Shown in pieces: positions 45,694-53,955 of a stretch of 64,000 bases of DNA; position 1 is the first letter of the stretch; each line of letters begins with the position of its first letter. The translations under genes were made by a program, and so were the position numbers. The notes under the pieces were generated by a model, which was not told the origin of the DNA, did no database searches, and was given only the letters and a program-made list of their open reading frames with translations. The DNA is from an uncultured Stenotrophomonas sp. (GTDB lineage Bacteria; Pseudomonadota; Gammaproteobacteria; Xanthomonadales; Xanthomonadaceae), in the NCBI GenBank assembly GCA_900078405.1, contig FLTS01000001.1, forward strand, positions 2,256,626-2,320,625. Direction: 5' to 3'.

Positions 45694-48480
45694 TCAGTGC
45701 GCCTCGTCCCAGTTATCCCCCACCCCGCTGTCCACCACCAGCGGCACCCGCAACGATGCGGCCGCGGTCATGCGCGCCTCCACTTCGCCGCGCAGGGTGT
45801 CGATGAAATCCGCGTCGGCCTCGAATACCAGTTCGTCGTGCACCTGCAGGATCATCAGCGCGCGGCTTTCACCGGACGCGGTGCGCTGGTCGGCCAGCCA
45901 GCCGTCCACGCTGACCATCGCACGCTTGATGATGTCCGCGGCGGTGCCCTGCATCGGCGCGTTGATCGCCGCGCGCTCGGCGCCGGCGCGCAGGTTCTGG
46001 TTGCGGGCGTGGATGTCGTTCAGGTACAGGCGGCGGCCGAACAGCGTCTCCACATAACCCTGCTCGCGCGCCTGCTCGCGCATGCGCTCCATGAAGTCGC
46101 GCACCGCCGGGTAGCGGCTGAAGTACAGCGACACGTAGTCCTGCGCCTGGCCACGGTCGATGCCCAGGTTCCTGGCCAGCCCGAACGCGCTCATGCCGTA
46201 CATCAGGCCGAAGTTGATCGCCTTGGCGGCACGGCGCTCGTTGGCCGTCACCTCTTCCAGCGCGCGCCCGAATACCTCGGCGGCGGTGGCGCGGTGCACG
46301 TCCAGGCCCTGCTCGAAGGCGCGGATCAGGCCGGGATCCCCGGACAGGTGGGCCATGATCCGCAGCTCGATCTGCGAGTAGTCGCAGGCCAGCAGCTTGC
46401 GCCCCGGCGGGGCGACGAACGCCCTGCGGATGCGGCGGCCGTCGTCGGTGCGGATCGGAATGTTCTGCAGGTTGGGGTCGGACGAGGACAGCCGCCCGGT
46501 GGCCGCGCCGGACTGGTGGTAGCTGGTGTGCACGCGGCCGGTGTCGGGGTTGACCATCTCCGGCAGCTTGTCGGTGTAGGTGCTGCGCAGCTTGGCCAGG
46601 CCGCGGTATTCGAGGATCACCCGCGGCAACTCGTGCTGCCCGGCGATCGCCTCCAGCGCCTCCTCGTTGGTGGAAGGTTGGCCCTTGGGCGTTTTCACCA
46701 GTGCCGGCAGGCCGAGTTCGTCGAACAGCACTGCCTGCAACTGCTTGGGCGAATCCAGGTTGAAGCTGCGCCCGGCCAGCGCGGTGGCCTTCTGCTGCGC
46801 GGCCAGCATGCGCGCAGAAAGCTCGGCGCTCTGCCGCCGCAGTTCGGCGCCGTCGATGCACACGCCATTGGCCTCCACCCGCGCCAGCACCGGCACCAGC
46901 GGCATCTCGATGTCGCGGTAGACCTTCTCCAGCGCCGGTACGGCCGCCAGCTGCGGCGCCAGCACCCGGTGCAGGCGCAGGGTGATGTCGGCGTCCTCGG
47001 CGGCGTAGGCGCTGGCCTCGTCGAGGCCGACCTGCGAGAACGAGATCTGCTTGGCACCCTTGCCGGCCACGTCCTCGAAGCGGGTGGTGGTGTAGCCGAG
47101 GTAGCGCTGCGCCAGCGAGTCCATGTCGTGGCGGGTGGCGGTGGAATTGAACACGAAGCTTTCCAGCATGGTGTCGTCGGCATAGCCGCGCACCTCCACG
47201 CCGTGGCGGCGCAGCACGTGCAGGTCGTACTTGCCGTGCTGGCCGAGCTTGTCCTTCGCCGCGTCCTCCAGCAGCGGGCGCAGCGCATCGAGCACCTGTT
47301 CCATCGGCAGCTGTGCCGGCGCGCCGGGATAGTCGTGGCCGACCGGGATGTAGGCGGCCTTGCCCGGCTCGACCGCCAGGCTGATACCGACCAGCCGCGC
47401 GCGCATCGCGTCCAGCGCATCGGTTTCAGTGTCGAAGGCGAAGCCGTCGGCCGCCTGCAGCCGCTGCACCCAGGCCTGCAACTGCCCGGTGTCCAGCACG
47501 GTTTCGTATTCGCCCTTGGCCGCCAGCGCCGCATCCACCTCGCCGACCGGCGCGGCATCGCCGGCCTTGGCATAACCGGCGGCGGTGCCGCGCAGGCTGG
47601 TGGTGCCGCCCTCGGCCACTTCCGGCAACGGTGCGCTGCCACCCAGCTCGCGCAGCGCCTGGGTGAAGCCGTAGCGGCCATACAGGCCGCGCAGGACATC
47701 CACGTCCTGCTCGCGCAGCTGCAGGTCGCGCGGGCCCTGCTTCAGCGCCACGTCGGTGCGGATGGTGACCAGATCGCGGTTCAGCGGCAGCCGCGGCAAC
47801 GCGGTGCGCAGGTTCTCGCCGATCTTGCCCTTCATCGCCGGCGCGGCGGCGATCACCCCGTCCAGCGTGCCGTATTCGGCCAGCCACTTGGCGGCAGTCT
47901 TGGGGCCGCACTTCTCCACGCCGGGCACGTTGTCCACGGCGTCGCCCATCAGCGCGAGGTAATCGACGATCTGCGCGGCGCGCACGCCGAACTTGTCCAT
48001 CACCGCGTCGTCCGAATCGGTGCGGCTGCCGGTCATGGTGTTGACCAGGATCACGCCCGGGCGCACCAGCTGGGCGAAGTCCTTGTCGCCGGTGGAGATG
48101 GTCACCTCCAGCCCGTCGGCGGCGCCGGCCAGCGCCAGCGTGCCGATCACGTCATCGGCCTCCACCCCCGGCACGCGCAGGATGTCGATGCCCAACGCAT
48201 GCACGATGTCGCACATCGGCTGCACCTGCGCGCGCAGCTCGTCGGGCATCGGCGGGCGGTTGGCCTTGTACTGGGCATACATGTCGTCGCGGAAGGTCTT
48301 GCCCGGCGCATCGACCACGAAGGCGACGTAGTCGGGCTTTTCCTTCAGCGTGGCGCGCAGCATGTTGACCACCCCGAACAGCGCGCCGGTGGGTTCGCCG
48401 GCGGCATTGGACAACGGCGGCAGCGCATGGAAGGCGCGGTACAGGTAACTGGACCCGTCGATCAGGACTAATCTGCTCAT
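45694..48480 (-). CDS. polA: DNA polymerase I
   Basis: The 928-aa protein has all three PolA domains: 5'-3' exonuclease (about 1-290, MSRLVLIDGSSYLYRAFHALPP, GDKDFAQLV), 3'-5' exonuclease (about 310-500, with FDTETDALD keeping the D-x-E proofreading pair) and polymerase (about 540-928, LLACDYSQIELRIMAHLSGD, RRAAKAINFGLMYGMSAFGLA, LQVHDELVFE). It fills gaps in excision repair and Okazaki maturation. It is intact, single and followed by the sRNA. Confidence 0.98.
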   Translation of the reverse strand: MSRLVLIDGSSYLYRAFHALPPLSNAAGEPTGALFGVVNMLRATLKEKPDYVAFVVDAPGKTFRDDMYAQYKANRPPMPDELRAQVQPMCDIVHALGIDILRVPGVEADDVIGTLALAGAADGLEVTISTGDKDFAQLVRPGVILVNTMTGSRTDSDDAVMDKFGVRAAQIVDYLALMGDAVDNVPGVEKCGPKTAAKWLAEYGTLDGVIAAAPAMKGKIGENLRTALPRLPLNRDLVTIRTDVALKQGPRDLQLREQDVDVLRGLYGRYGFTQALRELGGSAPLPEVAEGGTTSLRGTAAGYAKAGDAAPVGEVDAALAAKGEYETVLDTGQLQAWVQRLQAADGFAFDTETDALDAMRARLVGISLAVEPGKAAYIPVGHDYPGAPAQLPMEQVLDALRPLLEDAAKDKLGQHGKYDLHVLRRHGVEVRGYADDTMLESFVFNSTATRHDMDSLAQRYLGYTTTRFEDVAGKGAKQISFSQVGLDEASAYAAEDADITLRLHRVLAPQLAAVPALEKVYRDIEMPLVPVLARVEANGVCIDGAELRRQSAELSARMLAAQQKATALAGRSFNLDSPKQLQAVLFDELGLPALVKTPKGQPSTNEEALEAIAGQHELPRVILEYRGLAKLRSTYTDKLPEMVNPDTGRVHTSYHQSGAATGRLSSSDPNLQNIPIRTDDGRRIRRAFVAPPGRKLLACDYSQIELRIMAHLSGDPGLIRAFEQGLDVHRATAAEVFGRALEEVTANERRAAKAINFGLMYGMSAFGLARNLGIDRGQAQDYVSLYFSRYPAVRDFMERMREQAREQGYVETLFGRRLYLNDIHARNQNLRAGAERAAINAPMQGTAADIIKRAMVSVDGWLADQRTASGESRALMILQVHDELVFEADADFIDTLRGEVEARMTAAASLRVPLVVDSGVGDNWDEAH

Positions 48481-48571
48481 GCCGCAATTCTACGCGGCAG
48501 GCCAGCCGGCAACGCGCACGGCCAGCGCGCGCAGGCATAATCGGCGCACACCGATGCGAGGAGTTGCCGCG

Positions 48572-48859
48572 ATGAAACACCTGTTGCTGATCCCGTTGCT
48601 GGCCTTGGCCGGCTGCGCCACCACCGGTGGCAACGCCGACGCTCCGCCGGTCGACGTCAGCGGCGCCGACATCGCCCGCAAGGTGATGGACAACGGCGAC
48701 ACCATCGAGGAATACCGCGTCGGCGGCCAGCTGCGCATGGTCAAGGTGACGCCGGCGCGCGGCGCGCCGTTCTATCTCTACGACCGCAATGGCGACGGCC
48801 GCATGGACAACGACAAGGACCGCGTTTCGCCGGTGTACTGGAAGCTTTACAGCTGGTGA
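48572..48859 (+). CDS. DUF2782-type small lipoprotein
   Basis: The 95-aa product starts at ATG 48572 with GAGGAG 9 nt upstream. A lipobox LALAGC places the lipidated Cys at residue 14. The mature part (NGDTIEEYRVGGQLRMVKVTPARGAPFYLYDRNGDGRMD) matches DUF2782, whose members are found near polA in xanthomonads and pseudomonads. Function unknown; envelope location inferred. Divergent from polA. Confidence 0.88.
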   Translation: MKHLLLIPLLALAGCATTGGNADAPPVDVSGADIARKVMDNGDTIEEYRVGGQLRMVKVTPARGAPFYLYDRNGDGRMDNDKDRVSPVYWKLYSW

Positions 48860-48955
48860 GTGTGAAGGCGGTGCCGTCACTCCGGTTTGCGGGGACAGCG
48901 GCGAGGATGGAACGCTCCTTGCCTATGGAGGTGGCCTTCGCCTTCCCCCTCCCTG

Positions 48956-49195
48956 ATGAACAACCCGGAACGCCGCACGCCCCACACCCCCGCAAACCCG
49001 CGTGAAAGCCTCACCCCGCAACAGCAGCAGGCTGTGGAGACACTGGAGTTCTTCGGCTGGCACCTGAAGTTCGTGCGCCGGCCGCTGTTCCGCGACCCGA
49101 TCCCGGTGCTGTTCGAGCGCGCCGGCACGCGCTACGTCGTGGTGCTGCCCGACGGCACCCTGGACGAATCGCAGACGTTGAAGCTGCGCGACTGA
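48956..49195 (+). CDS. conserved hypothetical protein
   Basis: The 79-aa product is hydrophilic, with no signal peptide; its core (TPQQQQAVETLEFFGWHLKFVRRPLFRDPIPVLFERAGTRYVVVLPDGTLDES) looks like a conserved small domain seen in xanthomonads. The ribosome site before ATG 48956 is weak (GGAGG lies about 25 nt upstream), so the start is uncertain. No function can be given. Confidence 0.65.
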   Translation: MNNPERRTPHTPANPRESLTPQQQQAVETLEFFGWHLKFVRRPLFRDPIPVLFERAGTRYVVVLPDGTLDESQTLKLRD

Positions 49196-49266
49196 ACGCA
49201 CGGCGCGCGACGGCCGAGCGGTGGCACCGGCCGCCTTGCACCTTTCGACATGCCGGCCGCGGCCGG

Positions 49267-49716
49267 CTAGCGGATCACCAGCACCGGTACCGCGCTGCGC
49301 GCCAGCACCTCGGAGGTCTGGCTGCCGAGCAGCACGCGGGTCACGCCGCGGCGGCCATGCGAGGTCATCACGATCAGGTCGCTGCCGCAGCCGCTGGCGG
49401 TGTCGATGATGCCGTCGGCGGCGTAGCGGTCGAGCACGTGGTGCGCCTTCGGCTCGGCCACGCCGGCGGCGACAGCCGCTTCCAGCGCCGGTTTCAGGAT
49501 CTTCTGCGCGGCTTCCTCGCGGTCCTGCCGGTATTCGTCGCTGGCCTCGTAGCCGGCGCTCCAGCCCATCGCGTCGTACATGCCCACCGCCCACGGCTCG
49601 GAGACGGTGACGATGTCGACCTGCGCGCCAAGCTGCACGGCCAGCTCCAACCCCTTGTCCAGGCCCTTGGCGGCCAGTTCGGAACCATCGGTGGCGATCA
49701 GGATTCGCTTGTACAT
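49267..49716 (-). CDS. universal stress protein UspA family
   Basis: The 149-aa protein opens MYKRILIATDGSELAAKGLDKGLELA and ends with the ATP-binding motif GSDLIVMTSHGRRGVTRVLLGSQTSEVL (about 112-139, G-2x-G-9x-G(S/T)), so it is an ATP-binding UspA domain protein. GGAG precedes the ATG. A perfect FNR/ANR box lies 59 nt upstream, indicating induction at low oxygen. It is cytosolic. Confidence 0.92.
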   Translation of the reverse strand: MYKRILIATDGSELAAKGLDKGLELAVQLGAQVDIVTVSEPWAVGMYDAMGWSAGYEASDEYRQDREEAAQKILKPALEAAVAAGVAEPKAHHVLDRYAADGIIDTASGCGSDLIVMTSHGRRGVTRVLLGSQTSEVLARSAVPVLVIR

Positions 49717-49774
49717 GGCGTCAACTCCGGGTGGCAGATGCCTACCATGACACACCCGGCGCCGGACGGTCGCG

Positions 49775-49788
49775 TTGATCCGGATCAA
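49775..49788. promoter_or_regulatory. FNR/ANR-type binding site
   Basis: TTGATCCGGATCAA is a perfect match to the FNR/ANR consensus TTGAT-N4-ATCAA. It lies 59 nt upstream of the universal stress gene start on the minus strand. A candidate -10 region (TGTCATGG, about 30-37 nt from the box centre) is spaced for a class II activator site. The divergent DUF2785 gene starts 113 nt away on the other side. Confidence 0.75.
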
Positions 49789-49900
49789 ACCCGGGGCACG
49801 CGCAAGTGCGTGGTTCATGTCATGCGATATCCCCGGTCCCGGCACAACGCCCCCCGCTGCCGGCTGCAAAATGGCGCATTCATCCGAGGAAGCTCCGACC

Positions 49901-50782
49901 ATGCGATCCGTTCTACTGTCATTGGGCCTCTGCCTTGCTCCGGCAACGGTGGCTGCCTGCCCCCTGGCCACGAATGACCCTGCCACCTTCGACAGGCTCC
50001 GCCGGCATGACTTCGCCATCGGCGATGCCGCCCGCCTCCGCCCGCTGGCACTGGCCCTGGTTCCCTGCCTGTCATCGCCCGACCCCACCGTGCGCGAGGA
50101 CATCGCACTGATCGCGCTGACCACCTGGATGCGTGACGGCAAGCTCGATGCAGCCACCCTGCGTGAACTGCGCGAGCGCGGCTATACGCAACTGGACGCC
50201 GGCGACACCGCGGGCTTCGCTGCGCCATTCACCGCACTGGCGCTGGCCGAAATCGCCCGCACCGACCGCCGCGCGGCATGGATGGACGCGGCCGAACGTG
50301 CGGCAATGGTCGAACGCGCCGCGCACCACCTCGAACAGGTACGCGACTACCGCGGCTACCAACCGGGCGAAGGCTGGCGGCACGGCGTCGCCCATGCTGC
50401 GGACTGGCTGATGCAGTTGGCGCTGAATCCGGCGCTGACGCAGCCGCAACTGGAGCGGATGCTCGCTGCCATCGCCAGCCAGGCGGTGCCGGCCTCGTCG
50501 CATGCCTATGTCGAAGGCGAATACGAACGGCTGGCGCGGCCCGTCCTGTATGTCGCCCGACGCGGGCTGCATGATGAAAACGATTGGCGGCAATGGCTGT
50601 CGGACATCAGCGCGCGGCTCGACGAAACCGGTCCGGCATGGCGCGACCGCGACTGGCTCGCACGGCGCCACGATCTGCAAGTGTTCCTGTCCGCTCTGAA
50701 CACGCAGATCGACCTGAATGCAGACCCCGCACTGCTGCCGCTGCAACGGGCGGTGCACACGACATTGCGCTCCCTTCCCTGA
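49901..50782 (+). CDS. DUF2785 protein with signal peptide
   Basis: The 293-aa product starts with a short signal peptide (MRSVLLSLGLCLAPATVAAC). The remaining domain is helical and matches DUF2785 (REDIALIALTTWMRDGKLDA, GEGWRHGVAHAADWLMQLALNP, QAVPASSHAYVEGEYERLARPVLYVA). The lipobox is imperfect (VAAC), so it may be a lipoprotein or soluble periplasmic. Function unknown. GAGGA lies 13-17 nt before the ATG. Confidence 0.8.
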   Translation: MRSVLLSLGLCLAPATVAACPLATNDPATFDRLRRHDFAIGDAARLRPLALALVPCLSSPDPTVREDIALIALTTWMRDGKLDAATLRELRERGYTQLDAGDTAGFAAPFTALALAEIARTDRRAAWMDAAERAAMVERAAHHLEQVRDYRGYQPGEGWRHGVAHAADWLMQLALNPALTQPQLERMLAAIASQAVPASSHAYVEGEYERLARPVLYVARRGLHDENDWRQWLSDISARLDETGPAWRDRDWLARRHDLQVFLSALNTQIDLNADPALLPLQRAVHTTLRSLP

Positions 50783-50791
50783 CCTGCAAAG

Positions 50792-50819
50792 CATCCGGCC
50801 GCCCGAAGGCGGCCGGATG
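50792..50819. terminator. hairpin between convergent genes
   Basis: CATCCGGCCGCC and GGCGGCCGGATG form a perfect 12-bp stem with a CGAA tetraloop, 9 nt after the DUF2785 stop. It probably terminates both that gene and the remains of the TonB receptor gene coming from the other side. Confidence 0.7.
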
Positions 50820-50845
50820 ACATTCAAGCGCTCAACGCCACGGCC

Positions 50846-50966
50846 TTACCAGTCATACGACACCGAGAAGCGCACGCCACGCGGTGCCTGGAAGAACGTG
50901 GGCAGGCCGTAGTTGGGATTGCGGTCGCCCGGCCCCAGCTCGCCCACTTCGTTGACCTCCAGCACC
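50846..50966 (-). pseudogene. C-terminal remnant of TonB-dependent receptor
   Basis: Only about 40 codons remain: RVLEVNEVGELGPGDRNPNYGLP and FFQAPRGVRFSVSYDW with the terminal aromatic residue typical of outer-membrane barrels, then TAA. The rest of the receptor (usually 700-1000 aa) is missing; sequence beyond about 50967 belongs to an AraC regulator on the other strand. This is a deletion or misassembly scar, not a gene end too short to see. Confidence 0.75.
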
Positions 50967-50997
50967 CGGCCGCTCGCGCATCGACGCCCGCGAGGGC

Positions 50998-51684
50998 GTG
51001 TTCCAGCTGCAGCGCGGCGAATGGCTGGTGTTCGAACGCGACTCGTCCCCCCAAGTGCAGGCCTGTCGTGGCAGCCTGCTGCTCGGCATCACGGTGCCGG
51101 CCGCGGTCTGGGAGCAGGCCGCACGGGACGCCGGGGCCGTCCCCCTGCCGGGCCGCTGTCGACTGCCGGCCGCCGAGCTGCGCAGCCTGCTGCGCCTGTG
51201 GCGGCAGGGCACGCAGGCCACCGGCGAGCGCCGCCAGCGCTGCCTGTGGGTACTGCTGGCGTTCCTGGCGCCACGGCAGGCCGACATCGCCGGCCTGCTC
51301 GCACGCTGCCCGGGCCGCAGCCGGCAGCGCAAGCTGCAGGTGCTGGCGCGGCTGCAGCGCACCTGGCTGTTCCTCGAAGGCAACGCCCACCGCACGGTGA
51401 GGCTGGCGGAGCTGGCGGAACTGAGCAACCTGTCGGTCTGCCATTTCGCCAAAACCTTCCAGTCGCTCTACCGGGAAAGCCCGTTGGCCGCCAACCACCG
51501 CCTGCGGCTGGAACGCGCCTGCCGCTTGCTGGCCTCCACGCCGCTGTCGGTTTCCGACATCGGCCAGGCCTGCGGCTTCGACAGTTGCTGCAGTTTCTCG
51601 CGCGCCTTCAGCAACCGCTACCGGCAACCACCCTCACGCTACCGCAGCGCCGCGGCCGCTCACAGTGCGGTCAGGTTGGCGTAG
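50998..51684 (+). pseudogene. AraC-family regulator, N-terminally truncated
   Basis: 228 aa from a GTG, with the C-terminal AraC DNA-binding domain intact: RLAELAELSNLSVCHFAKTFQSLYRESPLAANHRLRLERACRLL and VSDIGQACGFDSCCSFSRAFSNRYRQPPSRYR. The reading continues upstream without a start (RIDAREGVFQLQRGEWLVFERDSSP) to an in-frame stop at 50953, so the N-terminal part is lost. Together with the receptor remnant it marks loss of a divergent receptor/regulator pair's shared middle. Its last 25 nt overlap the uvrD end. Confidence 0.75.
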
Positions 51685-53849
51685 GCCATCACCAGCCACT
51701 TGCTGCCGGCCTCGGCGAACTCCACCTGCACGCGGGCATGGGCGCCGCTGCCCTCGTAGTCGGTGACCATGCCCTCGCCGAACTTCGGGTGGGTGACCAG
51801 CGCGCCGAGCTTCAGCGGCGGCGCTTCCAGTGCGGCGTGACCGGCCATGCGGCTGGCACCAAGCGAGGCCGGGCGCGAGACTTGCACCTTCGGCCGCACT
51901 TCGTTGAGCAATTCGCGCGGGATCTCGCGCAGGAAGCGCGACGGCAGGCTGTAGTTGTCCTGCCCGTGGATGCGGCGCGATTCGGCATAGCCCAGCACCA
52001 GCTTCTGCCGGGCGCGGGTGATGCCGACGTAGGCCAAGCGGCGCTCTTCTTCCAGCCGCCCGCTTTCCTCAAGCGAACGCGCGCCGGGGAACAGGCCCTC
52101 CTCCATGCCCGCAAGGAACACCAACGGGAATTCCAGCCCCTTGGCCGAATGCAGGGTCATCAGCTGCACGCCGTCCTCGCCGGCCTGCGCCTGGCCTTCG
52201 CCGGCCTCCAGCGAGGCATAGGACAGGAACGCGACCAGTTCGCTCATGTCGGCGGCGCCTTCCTCGTCGGCGTCACGCTGGATGAAGCGCGAGGCCACCG
52301 ACACCAGTTCGTCGAGGTTGTCGCTGCGCGATTCCGAATCCAGCGTGTTGCGGCTTTCCTTGCTCCAGTGCTCACGCAGCGCCGAGCGCACCAGCACGTG
52401 GTCGATGCGCTCGGCCAGCGTCATCTGCGCGGTTTCGCCGCCGATCTGCTGGATCAGGTTGAGGAAGCCGGCCAGCGCGTTCTTTGCGCGTGAAGTGAGG
52501 TCGTTGCCCTGCGTGGCCAGCATCGCCGCTTCCCACAGCGACACGGCCTGCGCGCGGGCGATGCGCCGTACCTCGTCAAGCGTGCGCTCGCCGATGCCGC
52601 GGGTGGGCGTGTTGACCGCGCGCTCGAACGCGGCATCGTCGTTGCGGTTGGTCAGCAGCCGCAGGTAGGCCAGCGCGTCCTTGATCTCGGCGCGCTCGAA
52701 GAAGCGCATGCCGCCATACACGCGGTACGGCAGTTGTTCGGACAGCAAGGCTTCTTCAAAGGCGCGCGACTGTGCGTTGGAGCGGTACAGCACGGCGATG
52801 TCGCCATAGCTGCCGCCGTCGCGCACCCACTGCCGCGCGCGTTCGACCAGGTAGCGCGCCTCATCCATCTCGTTGTAGGCCGCGAACAGGTCGATCGGTT
52901 CGCCGTCGCCGCTGTCGGTCCACAGCTGCTTGCCGATGCGGCCGGGGTTGTGCGCGATCACCGCATTGGCGGCATTGAGGATATTGGCGCTGGAACGGTA
53001 GTTCTGTTCGAGGCGGATGGTCTGCGCACCGGGGAAATCCTTGAGAAAGCGCTGCACGTTCTCAACCTTGGCGCCACGCCAGCCATAGATCGCCTGGTCA
53101 TCGTCGCCGACCACGAACACGTTGCCCGAACCGCCGGCCAGCACTCGCACGAAGGCGTACTGGATGGCGTTGGTGTCCTGGAACTCGTCGACGAGGATTT
53201 CGCCGAAGCGGGTGCGGTAATGCGCCAGCAACGCCGGGTTGTCGCGCAGCAGTTCGTGCGCGCGCAGCAGCAATTCGGCGAAATCCAACAGCCCGGCGCG
53301 GTCGCAGCGCTGCTGGTACTCGATGTAGCACTGGCGCATGGTCTCCAGCCATGCATCGTGCGGCTCGGGCTGGATGTGCTGCGGGCGGCGGCCCTCGTCC
53401 TTCTGCTGGTTGATCCACCACGCGACCTGCTTGGGCGGGAACTTGCCGTCGTCCAGCTCCAGCGCCTGCACCACGCGCTTGACCAAGCGCAGCTGGTCGT
53501 CCGAATCCATCACCTGGAAGGCTTCGGGCAGCTTCGCGTCATTCCAGTGCAAGCGCAGCAGCCGGTGCGCCAGGCCGTGGAAAGTGCCGATCCACATGCC
53601 GCGCGCGCCGTTGCGCAGCTGCAGGTCGATGCGCTGGCGCATCTCGCCGGCGGCCTTGTTGGTGAAGGTCACCGCGAAGATGCCGTGGGTCGGCACGCCA
53701 TGCACCTCGTGCAGCCAGGCGATGCGGTGGGTGAGCACGCGGGTCTTGCCGGAACCGGCACCGGCGAGGATCAGGTAATGACCGGGAGGCGCGGAAACGG
53801 CCTCGCGCTGGGCCGGGTTCAGCCCGTCGAGCAAGTGGGAAACATCCAT
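51660..53849 (-). CDS. uvrD: DNA helicase II, UvrD
   Basis: The 729-aa SF1 helicase has Walker A LILAGAGSGKTRVLTHRI (about 27-44), VTFTNKAAGEM, GTFHGLAHRLLR, the DEFQDTN box, GDDDQAIYGWRGA, LEQNYRSSANIL and VQLMTLHSAKGLEFPLVFLAG, covering motifs I to V. The C-terminal GTLVTHPKFGEG-type Tudor-like tail (LGALVTHPKFGEGMVTDYEG) is UvrD/PcrA-specific. It unwinds DNA in nucleotide excision and mismatch repair. Intact and single. Confidence 0.97.
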   Translation of the reverse strand: MDVSHLLDGLNPAQREAVSAPPGHYLILAGAGSGKTRVLTHRIAWLHEVHGVPTHGIFAVTFTNKAAGEMRQRIDLQLRNGARGMWIGTFHGLAHRLLRLHWNDAKLPEAFQVMDSDDQLRLVKRVVQALELDDGKFPPKQVAWWINQQKDEGRRPQHIQPEPHDAWLETMRQCYIEYQQRCDRAGLLDFAELLLRAHELLRDNPALLAHYRTRFGEILVDEFQDTNAIQYAFVRVLAGGSGNVFVVGDDDQAIYGWRGAKVENVQRFLKDFPGAQTIRLEQNYRSSANILNAANAVIAHNPGRIGKQLWTDSGDGEPIDLFAAYNEMDEARYLVERARQWVRDGGSYGDIAVLYRSNAQSRAFEEALLSEQLPYRVYGGMRFFERAEIKDALAYLRLLTNRNDDAAFERAVNTPTRGIGERTLDEVRRIARAQAVSLWEAAMLATQGNDLTSRAKNALAGFLNLIQQIGGETAQMTLAERIDHVLVRSALREHWSKESRNTLDSESRSDNLDELVSVASRFIQRDADEEGAADMSELVAFLSYASLEAGEGQAQAGEDGVQLMTLHSAKGLEFPLVFLAGMEEGLFPGARSLEESGRLEEERRLAYVGITRARQKLVLGYAESRRIHGQDNYSLPSRFLREIPRELLNEVRPKVQVSRPASLGASRMAGHAALEAPPLKLGALVTHPKFGEGMVTDYEGSGAHARVQVEFAEAGSKWLVMAYANLTAL

Positions 53850-53887
53850 CGGCGCATTTTAGCCGGATGCAGGGACGTTGCCTGACT

Positions 53888-53955
53888 GCAGAAGCGGCGC
53901 AAGTCGCGACCTCGCTTTCCCGATGAAACCCGGCCGCGACTCGCGTCGCTCCTAC
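53888..53955. repeat. SMAG-type repeat, degenerate left end
   Basis: GAAGCGGCGCAAGTCGCGAC pairs loosely with CCGCGACTCGCGTCGCTCCTAC at the other end; the element is a relative of the one at 43016 but the left end reads GCAG in place of GTAG. Its CTAC end includes the stop codon of the flavoprotein gene (53952-53954). Confidence 0.6.

Noticed and set aside
45688..48471. 927-aa open frame opposite polA
   Set aside because: It mirrors polA nearly end to end and has shadow composition; polA has all conserved motifs.
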